Source of the DNA: Burkholderia sp. MS389
Lineage (GTDB): Bacteria > Pseudomonadota > Gammaproteobacteria > Burkholderiales > Burkholderiaceae
NCBI RefSeq assembly: GCF_016899425.1
Contig: NZ_CP045994.1
Span: 1,674,001 to 1,738,000 of the forward strand
Direction: 5' to 3'
DNA length: 64,000 nt
Shown: one piece after another, positions 8,809 to 17,626 of the stretch
How the letters are laid out: each line of letters opens with the position of its first letter
Position numbering within the stretch: position 1 is the stretch's first letter
The notes under the pieces: generated by a model
Databases searched by the model: none
The model's input: only the letters and a program-made list of their open reading frames with translations
Told to the model about the DNA's origin: nothing
Made by a program: the position numbers and the translations under genes

Positions 8809-11223
8809 ATGAAACGTAAAGTCAGTCTGTTGCTCCTGATTTCGGCGCTTGCGCTGACAGGATGCGCAAGTACCCCGTTCAATCCCGCGCCCGATGCCGC
8901 CGCGACGCCCGCCGAACGACTCGGCACGCTGCAGCAACAGCAGGCCGCCGCGCCCGACGACATCGCCGTCGCGACCGCCGTCGAATTCAGCCGGCAAGCG
9001 TATGTGCGCGCGGAACTGAAGGAAGCCGACCGCCAAGTCGCGCAGGGCAACCATGCGGCCGCGATCGATCACCTGGAGAACGTGCTGGGCGAAGATCCGG
9101 GCAACCTGAAAGCCGCCCAGACGATCGAGCAGGTCAAGCGCCGCCAGCAAATGGCGGTCGACCTCGCGCGCGCGCAGCGCATCGGCGGCGAGAAACCGCA
9201 GGAGGCGCTCGAGATCGCGCGGCGCATCCTCGCCGAGCAACCGAACCACGCGGGCGCCAAACGCCTGCGCGACACGATGCTGCGCCAGTCGCAGGCCAGC
9301 CGCGCGGTGCGCCCGCAACTGTCCGACGCGCTGCGCAAGCCGGTGTCGCTCAATTTCAAGCAGCAGCCGCTGGCCAACATCTTCGACGTGATTTCGCGCG
9401 TGTCCGGCGTGAATTTCGTGTTCGACCGCGACGTGGACACCAGTCAGGCCGCGACGCTGCTCGCGGAGCGCACGACCGCCGAAGACGCGATCAACCTGCT
9501 GCTGCGTACCAACCAGCTCGAGAAGAAGGTGCTCGACAAGCACACGCTGCTCGTCTACCCGTCGCAGCCTGAGAAGGCCCGCAATTACACGGAGTTCGCG
9601 ATTCGCACGTTCTTCCTGTCGCATGCGGACGCCAAATCGGTGATGGCCGCGCTGCGCCAGATGGTCAAGCCGAAGGACGTGTACGTGGACGAGCGGGTGA
9701 ACGCGGTCGTCATGCGCGACACGCCGGAGACGATCCAGGTCGCGGAGCGCGTGGTGATGGGGCTCGACATCCCGCAATCGGAAGTGACGCTCGACGTGCA
9801 GGTGCTCGAGGTGAACATGAACGACAGCCTCGATCTCGGCGTCCAGTATCCGGGCAAGATCCAGTTCAACGCGCTCGGCGGCGTGGAAGGCGGTGCGCTG
9901 ACGCTCGGCGACCTGCTGCGGCTGAATCGCGACCGCGTCGGCGTGTCGAGCGAATCGGGCGGCCTCGCGCTCGCGATCGATCTGCTGCAGAAGCAGGGCA
10001 AGACGAAGACGCTCGCCAATCCGAAGATCCGCGTGCGCAACATGGAGAAGGCGAACATCAAGATCGGCGAACGCGTGCCGATCGTCACGACCACCAACGC
10101 GAACGGCGTCGTGACCGAATCGGTCAGCTACCAGGACGTGGGCCTGATGCTCAAGGTCGAACCGCGCATCAGCCTGAACGAGGAGGTGAGCGTCAAGGTG
10201 AACATGGAGGTCAGCAGCATCCTGTCGAAGGAAACCACGAAGACCGGCCTGGTCGCGTATTCGCTCGGCACGCGCAACGCCGAGACGCTGATGACCGCGA
10301 AGAACGGTGAAACGCAGATCCTCGCCGGCCTCGTCAAGCGCAACGAAAGCGACAGCATCGCCGGGCTGCCGGGCGTATCGGGCCTGCCCGTGCTCGGCCG
10401 GCTGTTCGGCTCGAACGGCCGCAGCAACGAGCGCTCGGAGATCGTGCTGCTGATCACGCCGCATATCGAGCGCAATCTCGACCTGCCGATGTCGGCGGTG
10501 ACGACCTTCCTGTCGGGCACCGAGTCGCGCGTGACCACCGAAGCGCTGACGCTCGAGTCCGCGCAGGCCGTGCCGGCGCGCCTGCCGTCGCCGAACGGCC
10601 CGGATCTGGACGCGCCGATCGAGCCGTCGCCGCCCGCGGGCAACCGTGCAGCCGCGGAGCGCGACACCGCCGACTCGGCAGAGTCGGCCGACGCGCAACC
10701 GCAGGCGCCCGCGGAGGCCCGGCAGGACGACGCGACGAGCCCTGCAGTCGAGCCCGGCGTGCGCGGCGCGGGAATGATGCGTACGCGTGCCGCGGCCGGG
10801 CAGCAGCCGGTTGCCGCCGTCAAGGTGGCCGCGCTCGCCCCGGCCGGCACGGCGGCGAACCGTCGGACGGTAGCGCCGCGAGAGGATGCGCCGCACGCGG
10901 CCGCCACGCCGGCGAAGCCTGCCGGCCTGCGCGCGGAAATCGCGATGGCGCGAATCGAGCTGGATCGCGCGAGCGACATCGACGGGGCGTCGCAGCGCGC
11001 GCGACCGGCCGCGCTCGAGCATGCCGGAGCACCGGCGCCGGACGCGCAGGCGAGCGCCGCCGCTGCGCCTGCGCGCGGCGAGCACCGGGTCGCTACCGCG
11101 GTGCGCTCGCTGATCGCCACGCTGCAGGCGTTCGTCGATCGCTTCGTGGGCGGGCCCGAACCGGCCGCGCCGCTGTACGCCGACGCGCCGATGCTGCTGT
11201 CCCGCACGCGGGGCTTCGCATGA
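8809..11223 (+). CDS. gspD: outer-membrane secretin, GspD/MshL-like lipoprotein with long C-terminal tail
   Basis: Outer-membrane channel of the system, 804 aa. Residues 1-19 form a lipoprotein signal with lipobox LTGC (Cys19). Residues about 60-165 look like helical TPR-type repeats (HAAAIDHLENVLGEDPGN). A secretin N0/STN domain starts near 180 (VSLNFKQQPLANIFDVISRV) and an N1 domain near 270. The secretin barrel runs about 330-555, with SYQDVGLMLKVEPRI and ERSEIVLLITPHIE marking its end. The last ~250 residues are Ala/Pro/Arg-rich and look disordered; related secretins normally end near the ITPHI block or carry a defined domain. The TPR-STN-secretin order is typical of MSHA/T2SS-like secretins of Burkholderiales. 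Confidence 0.92.
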   Translation: MKRKVSLLLLISALALTGCASTPFNPAPDAAATPAERLGTLQQQQAAAPDDIAVATAVEFSRQAYVRAELKEADRQVAQGNHAAAIDHLENVLGEDPGNLKAAQTIEQVKRRQQMAVDLARAQRIGGEKPQEALEIARRILAEQPNHAGAKRLRDTMLRQSQASRAVRPQLSDALRKPVSLNFKQQPLANIFDVISRVSGVNFVFDRDVDTSQAATLLAERTTAEDAINLLLRTNQLEKKVLDKHTLLVYPSQPEKARNYTEFAIRTFFLSHADAKSVMAALRQMVKPKDVYVDERVNAVVMRDTPETIQVAERVVMGLDIPQSEVTLDVQVLEVNMNDSLDLGVQYPGKIQFNALGGVEGGALTLGDLLRLNRDRVGVSSESGGLALAIDLLQKQGKTKTLANPKIRVRNMEKANIKIGERVPIVTTTNANGVVTESVSYQDVGLMLKVEPRISLNEEVSVKVNMEVSSILSKETTKTGLVAYSLGTRNAETLMTAKNGETQILAGLVKRNESDSIAGLPGVSGLPVLGRLFGSNGRSNERSEIVLLITPHIERNLDLPMSAVTTFLSGTESRVTTEALTLESAQAVPARLPSPNGPDLDAPIEPSPPAGNRAAAERDTADSAESADAQPQAPAEARQDDATSPAVEPGVRGAGMMRTRAAAGQQPVAAVKVAALAPAGTAANRRTVAPREDAPHAAATPAKPAGLRAEIAMARIELDRASDIDGASQRARPAALEHAGAPAPDAQASAAAAPARGEHRVATAVRSLIATLQAFVDRFVGGPEPAAPLYADAPMLLSRTRGFA

Positions 11224-11708
11224 GCGTCCGTCGACGTGCCCGTGCGCGCGGCTTTACGCTGATCGAGCTGATGGTGGCGATGTCGCTGCTGGCGTTGCTC
11301 GCGACCGTCGCGCTGCCGTTGACGGATCTCGTCAAGCGGCGCGCGGACGAGGCCGAGCTGCGCCGTACGCTGGTCGTGATCCGCTCGGCACTCGATGCAT
11401 ACAAGGAGGCGGCGAGCGACGGGCGGATCGAGCGCAGCGTCGACGCGAGCGGCTACCCGGCCGACCTGCGCGTGCTCGTCGACGGCGTCGTCGACAAGAA
11501 GTCGACGGACGGTGCGCGACTGTATTTCCTGCGCAAGATTCCCGCCGATCCGATGTGCGAATGCGACGGCAAGGCGCCCGAAGACACGTGGGAAACGCGC
11601 AGCTACGCGAGCGATCCCGATTCGTTTTCTTCCGGTGAGGACGTGTTCGACATCCGCTCGACCAACCGCAAGGAGGGCCTCAATGGCGTCCCGTACAACC
11701 AGTGGTAG
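11220..11708 (+). CDS. pseudopilin-like protein (type II secretion/pilus)
   Basis: 162 aa with a class III prepilin leader, RARGFTLIELMVAMSLLALL (cleavage after Gly, Glu+5 present). The C-domain contains a helical stalk (ELRRTLVVIRSALDAYKEAA) and GspG-like features (YPADLRVLVDG, IPADPMCECDG). Start ATG overlaps the secretin stop. Probably a minor pseudopilin. Confidence 0.85.
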   Translation: MSVRRRARARGFTLIELMVAMSLLALLATVALPLTDLVKRRADEAELRRTLVVIRSALDAYKEAASDGRIERSVDASGYPADLRVLVDGVVDKKSTDGARLYFLRKIPADPMCECDGKAPEDTWETRSYASDPDSFSSGEDVFDIRSTNRKEGLNGVPYNQW

Positions 11709-12078
11709 TCGTGTGCGCCGCGCCGCCGGCTTTACGCTGATCGAGTTGCTCGTCGTGATGGCGATCATCGCGGCGCTCACCGCGTTCGTCGCGCCCGGCT
11801 ACCTGAAGCAGAGCGACCGCGCGAAGGAAACGGTGCTGCGTCACAACCTGAACACGCTGCGCCAGTCGATCGACGACTATCGGGCGGATCACGGCCGCGA
11901 TCCCGCCACGCTCGATGCGCTGGTCGAGCAGCGCTACCTGCGCGAGCTGCCGCTCGATCCGGTCACCGGCAAGCGCGGCTCGTGGCGGCCGCAGGCCGGC
12001 GAGACGGGTGGCATCGCGGACGTGAAGAGCGGGGCGAAAGGGCGTGCGCTCGACGGGAGCGACTATGCGACGTGGTGA
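11683..12078 (+). CDS. pseudopilin-like protein (GspG/H type)
   Basis: 131 aa starting at ATG 11683, inside the end of the previous gene, with AGGAGGG 6 nt upstream. Prepilin leader RAAGFTLIELLVVMAIIAAL with Glu+5; then LNTLRQSIDDYRADHGRDPATLDALVE and LPLDPVTGKR, close to short GspG-like pseudopilins. The 26-nt overlap with its neighbour suggests translational coupling. Confidence 0.87.
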   Translation: MASRTTSGSRVRRAAGFTLIELLVVMAIIAALTAFVAPGYLKQSDRAKETVLRHNLNTLRQSIDDYRADHGRDPATLDALVEQRYLRELPLDPVTGKRGSWRPQAGETGGIADVKSGAKGRALDGSDYATW

Positions 12079-12589
12079 TCGGCGATGCGGCTTGCGCAGA
12101 CAGCGCGGCATCGCGTATCTCGGCGTGCTGATGCTGGTCGCGGCGCTCGGGCTCGGCATGACGCAGGCGGCGCGGATCTGGACGACGGTGCAGCAGCGCG
12201 ACCGCGAGGCGCAGCTCCTGTTCGTCGGCGACCAGTTTCGCGCGGCGATCGCAAGCTACTACAATGCGGCGGGAGGCGGCCGCTATCCGGCGTCGCTCGA
12301 CGCGCTGCTCGAGGATCGTCGCGGGCTGCCGACGGTGCGTCACCTGCGGCGCCTGTACGCCGATCCGCTGACCGGGTCGACGCAGTGGGGGCTCGTGAAG
12401 GCGCCGGACGGCGGCATCATGGGCGTGTTCAGCGAGGCGCCCGGGCAACCGCTGAAGCGCCAGGGTTTCCCGGCGCGATACGACGCGTTCGGCGACAGCG
12501 GCGCGTACAGCGAATGGACTTTTGTTTATCTGCCGCCCGCTCCGGTCGACGCTGCGGCGAACGGGCCGGGAGACGGGGCGGCATACTGA
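12065..12589 (+). CDS. atypical pseudopilin-like protein
   Basis: 174 aa from ATG 12065 (GGGAG 5 nt upstream). The N-terminus QRGIAYLGVLMLVAALGLG has the Gly followed by a hydrophobic helix of a prepilin but lacks FTLIE and therefore the conserved Glu+5. The rest (FRAAIASYYNAAGGGRYP, ALLEDRRGLPTVRHLRRLY, ADPLTG, GFPARYDAFGD) follows the pattern of pseudopilin-like proteins in comparable betaproteobacterial loci. A missing Glu+5 is typical of tip (GspK-type) pseudopilins, so a tip or initiator role is a reasonable guess. Confidence 0.72.
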   Translation: MRRGDRRCGLRRQRGIAYLGVLMLVAALGLGMTQAARIWTTVQQRDREAQLLFVGDQFRAAIASYYNAAGGGRYPASLDALLEDRRGLPTVRHLRRLYADPLTGSTQWGLVKAPDGGIMGVFSEAPGQPLKRQGFPARYDAFGDSGAYSEWTFVYLPPAPVDAAANGPGDGAAY

Positions 12590-12602
12590 GATCAGGACGA
12601 AC

Positions 12603-13286
12603 ATGATTGTCGCAATACTTGAAGACATCGTGACCCAGGCAGGCGTCGTGGCCGGCTGGCTCAACAAGGCCGGCTACGACACGGAGGTGCGGCACGACGG
12701 CGACGGCTTCATCGAACTGGTGCGCACCCAGCGCGTCGACGTGCTGCTGCTCGACTGGGACGTGCCGGGCAAGTCGGGGATCGAGGTGATGCGCTGGGCG
12801 CGCGAATCGTTCGCCGACGCGCTGCCGATCATCATGATGACGCAGCACGACGGCGAGAACGACATCGTGTTCGGTCTGAACAGCGGCGCCGACGATTACC
12901 TGATCAAGCCGCTGCGCGAGCGCGAGCTGGTTGCACGCGTGAACGCGCAGGCGCGCAAGTACTATCCCGAGACGCAGCGGGCGAAGGTCGTCGAGGTCGG
13001 CAAGTTCGCGCTCGACGTGAGCGCGCACGCCGCGACCGTGGACGGTGCGCCGGTCGAACTGTCTCTGCGCGAGTTCGAGGTCGCGCTGATGCTGTTCGAG
13101 AGCGTCGGGCGGATCGTGTCGAAGGACATGATGATCAAGCGCATCTGGGGCGTGGTCGACCGGAAGTACGACGCGACGCTTGCCACCTACGTGAGCAAGC
13201 TGCGCTCGAGTCTCGGGCTGCGCGCAAAAAATGGCCTCGTGATCACGACGGTCTACAACTACGGATACCGGCTCGAGCGGGCCTGA
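12603..13286 (+). CDS. OmpR-family response regulator, orphan
   Basis: 227 aa. Receiver domain (1-118) with acidic pair E7-D8, phospho-acceptor D51 (VLLLDWDVPG), T80 and K102 (YLIKP). A C-terminal winged helix (about 130-227) carries LSLREFEVALMLFES, VSKDMMIKRIWG and YNYGYRLERA, typical of OmpR/PhoB DNA-binding domains. It lies 14 nt after the last pseudopilin gene, so it is probably co-transcribed with the secretion locus. No histidine kinase gene is present in the window. It sits just upstream of the fimbrial operon; control of one or both clusters is plausible but not shown. Confidence 0.93.
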   Translation: MIVAILEDIVTQAGVVAGWLNKAGYDTEVRHDGDGFIELVRTQRVDVLLLDWDVPGKSGIEVMRWARESFADALPIIMMTQHDGENDIVFGLNSGADDYLIKPLRERELVARVNAQARKYYPETQRAKVVEVGKFALDVSAHAATVDGAPVELSLREFEVALMLFESVGRIVSKDMMIKRIWGVVDRKYDATLATYVSKLRSSLGLRAKNGLVITTVYNYGYRLERA

Positions 13287-13681
13287 GCATCCGGCCGGAT
13301 AGCGGCCGCTTCGTCTCCCGATCCGGCGACGCGGGGTGGCGCACCGCCTCGGCTCGCTGGCCTTCCGCCGCCGTTCGGCATTGCAACGATGCACGTCGCG
13401 ACGCTGTCGTGATGCGCGGCGGCGCGCTTCGCGATCCATTCATCCACCTGTTCTTTCTCTGTCATTTTCCACCGGTTCGAACGGCACGTTCGGTCACGCC
13501 GGTGCGAGATCGCGCTCGCGCTCGGCGCGCGTGCGGCGCCTGTCGGGCGATCGTTGAGGATCTCTTCACATTTGTTGGGTGGCGGCGACCGGGCCGGAAT
13601 AATGCCTGTGAACTCGACGGGTTCACGGTTCCGCTGTCCGGGACCGGCAGTGAAGCTCCTTACTTTTCCCCAAGACATTCG
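13287..13681 (+). other. intergenic region upstream of the fimbrial operon
   Basis: 395 bp with no convincing gene. It must hold the promoter of the fimbrial operon. A possible extended AT element GGAATAATG lies at 13596-13604, but the nearest -35-like TTGTTG (13572-13577) is 20 nt away, so no promoter is called. No clear terminator follows the response regulator gene. Confidence 0.5.
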
Positions 13682-14203
13682 ATGAAACAGTTCCAGAAAC
13701 CTTTCGTGCTGCTCGCCCTGATGGCGGCATTCGGTTCGACGTCCGCGTTCGCGGCCGACGGCACGGTGAACTTCCACGGCAAGATCGTCGCGACGACCTG
13801 CAAGATCGACAACAGCAATATTCAGGTGCCGCTCGGCGCAATCGGTATCGACCAGCTCGCCGAAGCGGGCCGGGAAAGCCGTCGCGTGCCGTTCCAGATC
13901 GCGCTGAGCGAGTGCAATGAGCAGTTGAGCGGCGTGCGTGCGCAGTTCGAAGGGCTGTCGCACGGCGAAGATGCGACGCTGCTCGCGGTCGGCACCGGCA
14001 GCAAGGACGACGCGAAAGGCGTCGGTATCCAGTTGATGCACGAAGACGGCAAGCAGATCGGCATCAATACGGAGTCCGACACACTCCAGTTGACGCCGGG
14101 CAGCAACGTGCTGAACTTCGCCGCGAACTACGTTTCGACGTCGGACCAGACCGAGGCGGGCGAGGCGAACGGTACGGCGTCGTTCACGCTGAACTACCGT
14201 TGA
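13682..14203 (+). CDS. type 1-like fimbrial major subunit
   Basis: Chaperone-usher pilin, 173 aa. Signal peptide 1-24 ends STSAFAA; the mature domain shows the type 1 pilin pattern: GTVNFHGKIVATTCKID near the N-terminus, a second Cys in LSECNE (disulphide partner) and a C-terminal strand with penultimate aromatic (NGTASFTLNYR), the donor/chaperone-binding strand. Start ATG 13682 is chosen because the signal peptide begins there (MKQFQKPF), although the frame is open further upstream. First gene of a four-gene operon. Confidence 0.93.
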   Translation: MKQFQKPFVLLALMAAFGSTSAFAADGTVNFHGKIVATTCKIDNSNIQVPLGAIGIDQLAEAGRESRRVPFQIALSECNEQLSGVRAQFEGLSHGEDATLLAVGTGSKDDAKGVGIQLMHEDGKQIGINTESDTLQLTPGSNVLNFAANYVSTSDQTEAGEANGTASFTLNYR

Positions 14204-14220
14204 GCCGAGGGGGCCAGCCG

Positions 14221-14949
14221 ATGACGCATCGCTTCGTACCCCGCGTGCTTGCCTGCATGCTCGGGCTGTGCATGACTCACGGCGCGCTCGCGGGCATCGT
14301 GGTGGGCGCGACCCGCGTGATCCTGCAGGAAGACCGGCGCGAGGCCGTCGTGCCCGTGAAGAACACGGACGGCCAGCCGTATGTCGTGCAGGCGTGGATC
14401 GACGGCGGGCCCGCGCAGGCCGGCGCGAAAGCGCCGTTCTTCGTTACGCCGCCGCTGTCGCGGCTCGATCCCGGCAAGGAAAACCTGCTGCGCGTGATGC
14501 GCGTCAAGCACGCACTGCCGGCCGATCGCGAGTCGATGCTGTGGCTGAACGTGAAGGAAATACCGGTCGCGGCGAAGCAGGAGAACGTGTTGCAGATCGC
14601 GATCCAGACGCGGCTCAAGGCGTTCTACCGCCCGCAGGGCCTGACCGGCTCGGCGGCCGATGCACCGGCGGCGCTGACCTGGCGCATCGTGCCGTCGCGC
14701 GCCGGCGCGATGCTGGCGGTATTCAATCCGACGCCTTATCACGTCACGTTCGCGAAGATCGACGTCGATGCGGGGGCGACCGAGGATGTCGATCTCGAGA
14801 CGGCGCCGCCGTTGCAGGCGACGACCTACCCGCTGCGCAACCTCCGTGCGCTGCCGGCGCAGCCGGTCGCGCTGCGGTTCAGCACGATCAACGACTACGG
14901 CGCCGTGACGCCGACCGTCACGGTGACGGTGCCGGCCGACGCCACCTGA
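14221..14949 (+). CDS. periplasmic fimbrial chaperone (PapD/FimC family)
   Basis: 242 aa. Signal peptide to about residue 21 (…THGALA). The PapD-type N-domain has GATRVILQEDRREAVVPVKN and the motif RLDPGKENLLRVMRV, containing the conserved basic residues that anchor the subunit C-terminus; LWLNVKEIP is also a family block. Start ATG 14221 has GAGGGGG upstream; an in-frame TTG at 14200 would overlap the pilin stop and is less likely. Donates a strand to fold fimbrial subunits before delivery to the usher. Confidence 0.94.
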   Translation: MTHRFVPRVLACMLGLCMTHGALAGIVVGATRVILQEDRREAVVPVKNTDGQPYVVQAWIDGGPAQAGAKAPFFVTPPLSRLDPGKENLLRVMRVKHALPADRESMLWLNVKEIPVAAKQENVLQIAIQTRLKAFYRPQGLTGSAADAPAALTWRIVPSRAGAMLAVFNPTPYHVTFAKIDVDAGATEDVDLETAPPLQATTYPLRNLRALPAQPVALRFSTINDYGAVTPTVTVTVPADAT

Positions 14950-15026
14950 TGCGACGCGGTCGCGCAGCCGCGGCCGACGGGCGCTTCACGATCCGCTTTT
15001 ACGACCTTTTCATCCTTCAGACCTCA

Positions 15027-15057
15027 CGCGGCGCGCGTTCATCCGGCGCGCGCCGCG
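15027..15057 (+). promoter_or_regulatory. strong hairpin between chaperone and usher genes
   Basis: 11-bp perfect stem CGCGGCGCGCG / CGCGCGCCGCG around a 9-nt loop, ending 10 nt before the usher start codon. There is no T-run, so it is not a classic terminator. It may protect upstream mRNA or limit usher translation, which would fit the need for much less usher than pilin. Confidence 0.55.
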
Positions 15058-15067
15058 CCTTTCGTTC

Positions 15068-17626
15068 ATGACACGACGCCTTCACCTGCTGCGCCGATGC
15101 GTGCTCGCGCTCGCCTCGACCCTCGCGATCGGATTGCCGATCGCGGGCGGCGGGTCCGCGCACGCGCAGACGGCATTCAATCCCGCGTTCCTCGCGTTCG
15201 GCAACACGCAGGCGGACGTGGACCTCGACGCGTTCGCCGAGGCGAACGTGCTGCTGCCCGGCATCCATCCGGTCGAGGTGGCGGTGAATGGCGAATCGTA
15301 CGGCCTGAACGACATCCGCTTCGAGCGCGGCGCCCCCGACGAATCGGTACGGCCGTGCCTGAGCGCCGCGCAACTCGATGCGTTCGGCGTGAATCTCGCG
15401 GCGTTTCCGCGACTCGCGGATGCACAGGACAATGCGTCCGCTTGCATGAACCTGCGCGACGCGATGCCGGACGCGACCGTCACGGTAGACCCGGATCGCC
15501 AGGCGCTGTCGCTGACGGTCCCGCAGGCGAAGATGAAGCGGGTCCCGCGCGGCTCGGTCGATCCGTCGCGCTGGGACAACGGCATCGATGCGATGCGCAT
15601 CGACTACCGTGTCAACGCCGCGCAGCGGCGCTACGGCGACCTGCCGTCGGGCCACGCGACGGAAGCCTACGGCAGCGTGCGCGCGGGCCTGAACCTCGGC
15701 GCGTGGCGCCTGCGCGGCAGCGCGATGGCGAACCGCAACGCGTCCGGTTTGCAGACGCAGTTCTCGAACGCCTATCTCGAACGCGACATCCCCGCGTGGC
15801 GCAGCCGCGTGACGCTCGGCGACAGCTTCACGTCCGGCAGCGTGTTCGACAGCGTGGCCTTCCAGGGCGTGCAGCTCGCGTCCGACGACACCATGCAGCC
15901 GGACAGCCAGCGCGGCTACGCGCCCGTCGTGCGCGGCATCGCGCAAAGCCACGCGAAGGTCGAGATCCGTCAGAACGGCTATCTGATCTACAACAGCTAC
16001 GTACCGCCCGGCCCGTTCGAGATCGACGATCTGTATGCGGTCGCGTCGAACGCGGATCTCGAGGTGACGATCATCGAGGCCGACGGGCAGGCGCGCAGCT
16101 TCATTCAGTCGTCGGCGAGTATTCCGACCCTGCTGCGCCAGAACGCGTGGTCGTATCGCGCGGCCGCGGGCCGCCTGCGCGCCGATTCCGGCCGGCCGCA
16201 GTGGTTCGCGTCGGCGAGCGCCGCCTATGGCTTGCCGGGCGAGACGACGATCTACGGCGGCGCGACCTTCGCGAGCGGCTATGCGGCGCTGGCGGCCGGG
16301 GTCGCGCGCAACATGGCGCGCCTGGGCGCGGTGTCGGTCGACGTCACGCATGCGCGCCACCGGAACCACGCGGGGCAGGCGGGGGCCGGCAGCGCCGCGC
16401 GCCTGATGTTCGCGAAGGCGTTCGCGGCCACCGGCACCGAGCTGCGCGCCGCGCACCATCATTATTCAGACGGCTATCGCAGCCTGTCCGACGTCGCGGT
16501 GCGCTATGCGGCGTCGGTCGACCGGTGGGCGTATCGCGCCGGCAAGCGCAGCCGCAGCGAGCTGAGCGTGTCGCAGAACCTCGGACGCGCGGGCTCGCTG
16601 TACGTCAACGCGAGCCGGCGCACGTACCGCGACGGCGCGGGGGAAGACCGGCTGGTGCAGCTCGGCTATTCGGGTAGCGTATCGCGCGTGTCGTACAACG
16701 TGAGCGTCAGCCACGAGTCGCGCGCCCGCGGCGCGAGCAGCCGGCAGGTGTCGCTGAACCTGTCGCTTCCGATCGGCGGCGGGCGCACGGCGGCGCCTCG
16801 CGCGTACGGCAGCGCGACGCTGATCGCCGGCACTGCCGGCACGGAGCAGCGCGCGGGCGTGTTCGGCACGCTGCTCGCCGACGATAGCCTCAGCTATGGC
16901 GTCGACGCCGATCGATCGGCGAACGGCCTCGGCGGCGCCCTGAACCTGAACTATCGGGCGACGGCCGGCCAGTTCTCGGCCACCCACAACCAGGCGCGCG
17001 GCGGCTCGCAGACATCGGTCAGTGCCGCGGGCGGCGTGCTCGTGCACGGCGGCGGCGTGACGTTGTCGCAGCCGCTCGGCGAAACCGTCGCGCTCGTGCG
17101 CAGCGAGCGCGCGGCCGGCGTCGGCGTGGTGGCGCATGCCGGCGTGCGTACCGACCGCGCGGGTTATGCGGTCGTGCCGCATGTCACGCCGTACCGGCAG
17201 AACCGCATCGCATTGCGGACCGCGGAGCTCGATCGCCGGCTCGAGATCCGCAACGCGATCGTGCACGTCGTGCCGACGCGCGGGGCGGTCGTGCTGGCGC
17301 CGTTCGAGGTCGAGGCCGGGCGCCTGATGCTCGATCTGGTCGACGACGCGGGCAAGCCGGTGCCGTTCGGCGCGGCCGTGCTGACGGCGAACGGCAAGGC
17401 TGTCGGCATGGTCGGCCCGAACGGTCAGGGCTTCGTCACGGGGATCGACCGCGCCGGCGACCTGCTCGTGCGCTGGGGCATGCGTGCGGACGAACGCTGC
17501 GCGCTGTCGTACGACATCGGCGAATCGACCGCGCATCGCAATTTTCCCGAACTCGCGGCCGTCTGCTCGCGCGCGCATCCGGCGCTGCGGGCCGACGCCG
17601 CGTCAACCTCGTCATCCCGATCATGA
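15068..17626 (+). CDS. outer-membrane fimbrial usher (FimD/PapC family)
   Basis: 852 aa, the usual usher length. Signal peptide ends near AHAQ (about 37). The N-terminal periplasmic domain begins FNPAFLAFGNTQADVDLDAF; the barrel region contains GYAPVVRGIAQSHAKVEIRQ and YNSYVPPGPFEIDDLYAV, which are diagnostic usher blocks. Plug and C-terminal domains follow (GAVVLAPFEVEAGRLMLDL, PFGAAVL). Secretes and assembles the fimbrial subunits. Separated from the chaperone gene by 118 nt and overlapping the next gene by 4 nt. Confidence 0.96.
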   Translation: MTRRLHLLRRCVLALASTLAIGLPIAGGGSAHAQTAFNPAFLAFGNTQADVDLDAFAEANVLLPGIHPVEVAVNGESYGLNDIRFERGAPDESVRPCLSAAQLDAFGVNLAAFPRLADAQDNASACMNLRDAMPDATVTVDPDRQALSLTVPQAKMKRVPRGSVDPSRWDNGIDAMRIDYRVNAAQRRYGDLPSGHATEAYGSVRAGLNLGAWRLRGSAMANRNASGLQTQFSNAYLERDIPAWRSRVTLGDSFTSGSVFDSVAFQGVQLASDDTMQPDSQRGYAPVVRGIAQSHAKVEIRQNGYLIYNSYVPPGPFEIDDLYAVASNADLEVTIIEADGQARSFIQSSASIPTLLRQNAWSYRAAAGRLRADSGRPQWFASASAAYGLPGETTIYGGATFASGYAALAAGVARNMARLGAVSVDVTHARHRNHAGQAGAGSAARLMFAKAFAATGTELRAAHHHYSDGYRSLSDVAVRYAASVDRWAYRAGKRSRSELSVSQNLGRAGSLYVNASRRTYRDGAGEDRLVQLGYSGSVSRVSYNVSVSHESRARGASSRQVSLNLSLPIGGGRTAAPRAYGSATLIAGTAGTEQRAGVFGTLLADDSLSYGVDADRSANGLGGALNLNYRATAGQFSATHNQARGGSQTSVSAAGGVLVHGGGVTLSQPLGETVALVRSERAAGVGVVAHAGVRTDRAGYAVVPHVTPYRQNRIALRTAELDRRLEIRNAIVHVVPTRGAVVLAPFEVEAGRLMLDLVDDAGKPVPFGAAVLTANGKAVGMVGPNGQGFVTGIDRAGDLLVRWGMRADERCALSYDIGESTAHRNFPELAAVCSRAHPALRADAASTSSSRS

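Noticed and set aside
7717..11085. 1122-residue open frame on the minus strand opposite the secretin and PilO/P-like genes
   Set aside because: Long antisense frames are expected in very GC-rich DNA; the product is Arg/Ala/His-rich with no family-like blocks, while the plus-strand genes have clear motifs and ribosome sites.
13572..13604. TTGTTG … AATAAT as a promoter of the fimbrial operon
   Set aside because: Spacer of 20 nt and poor match; not enough to call a promoter.
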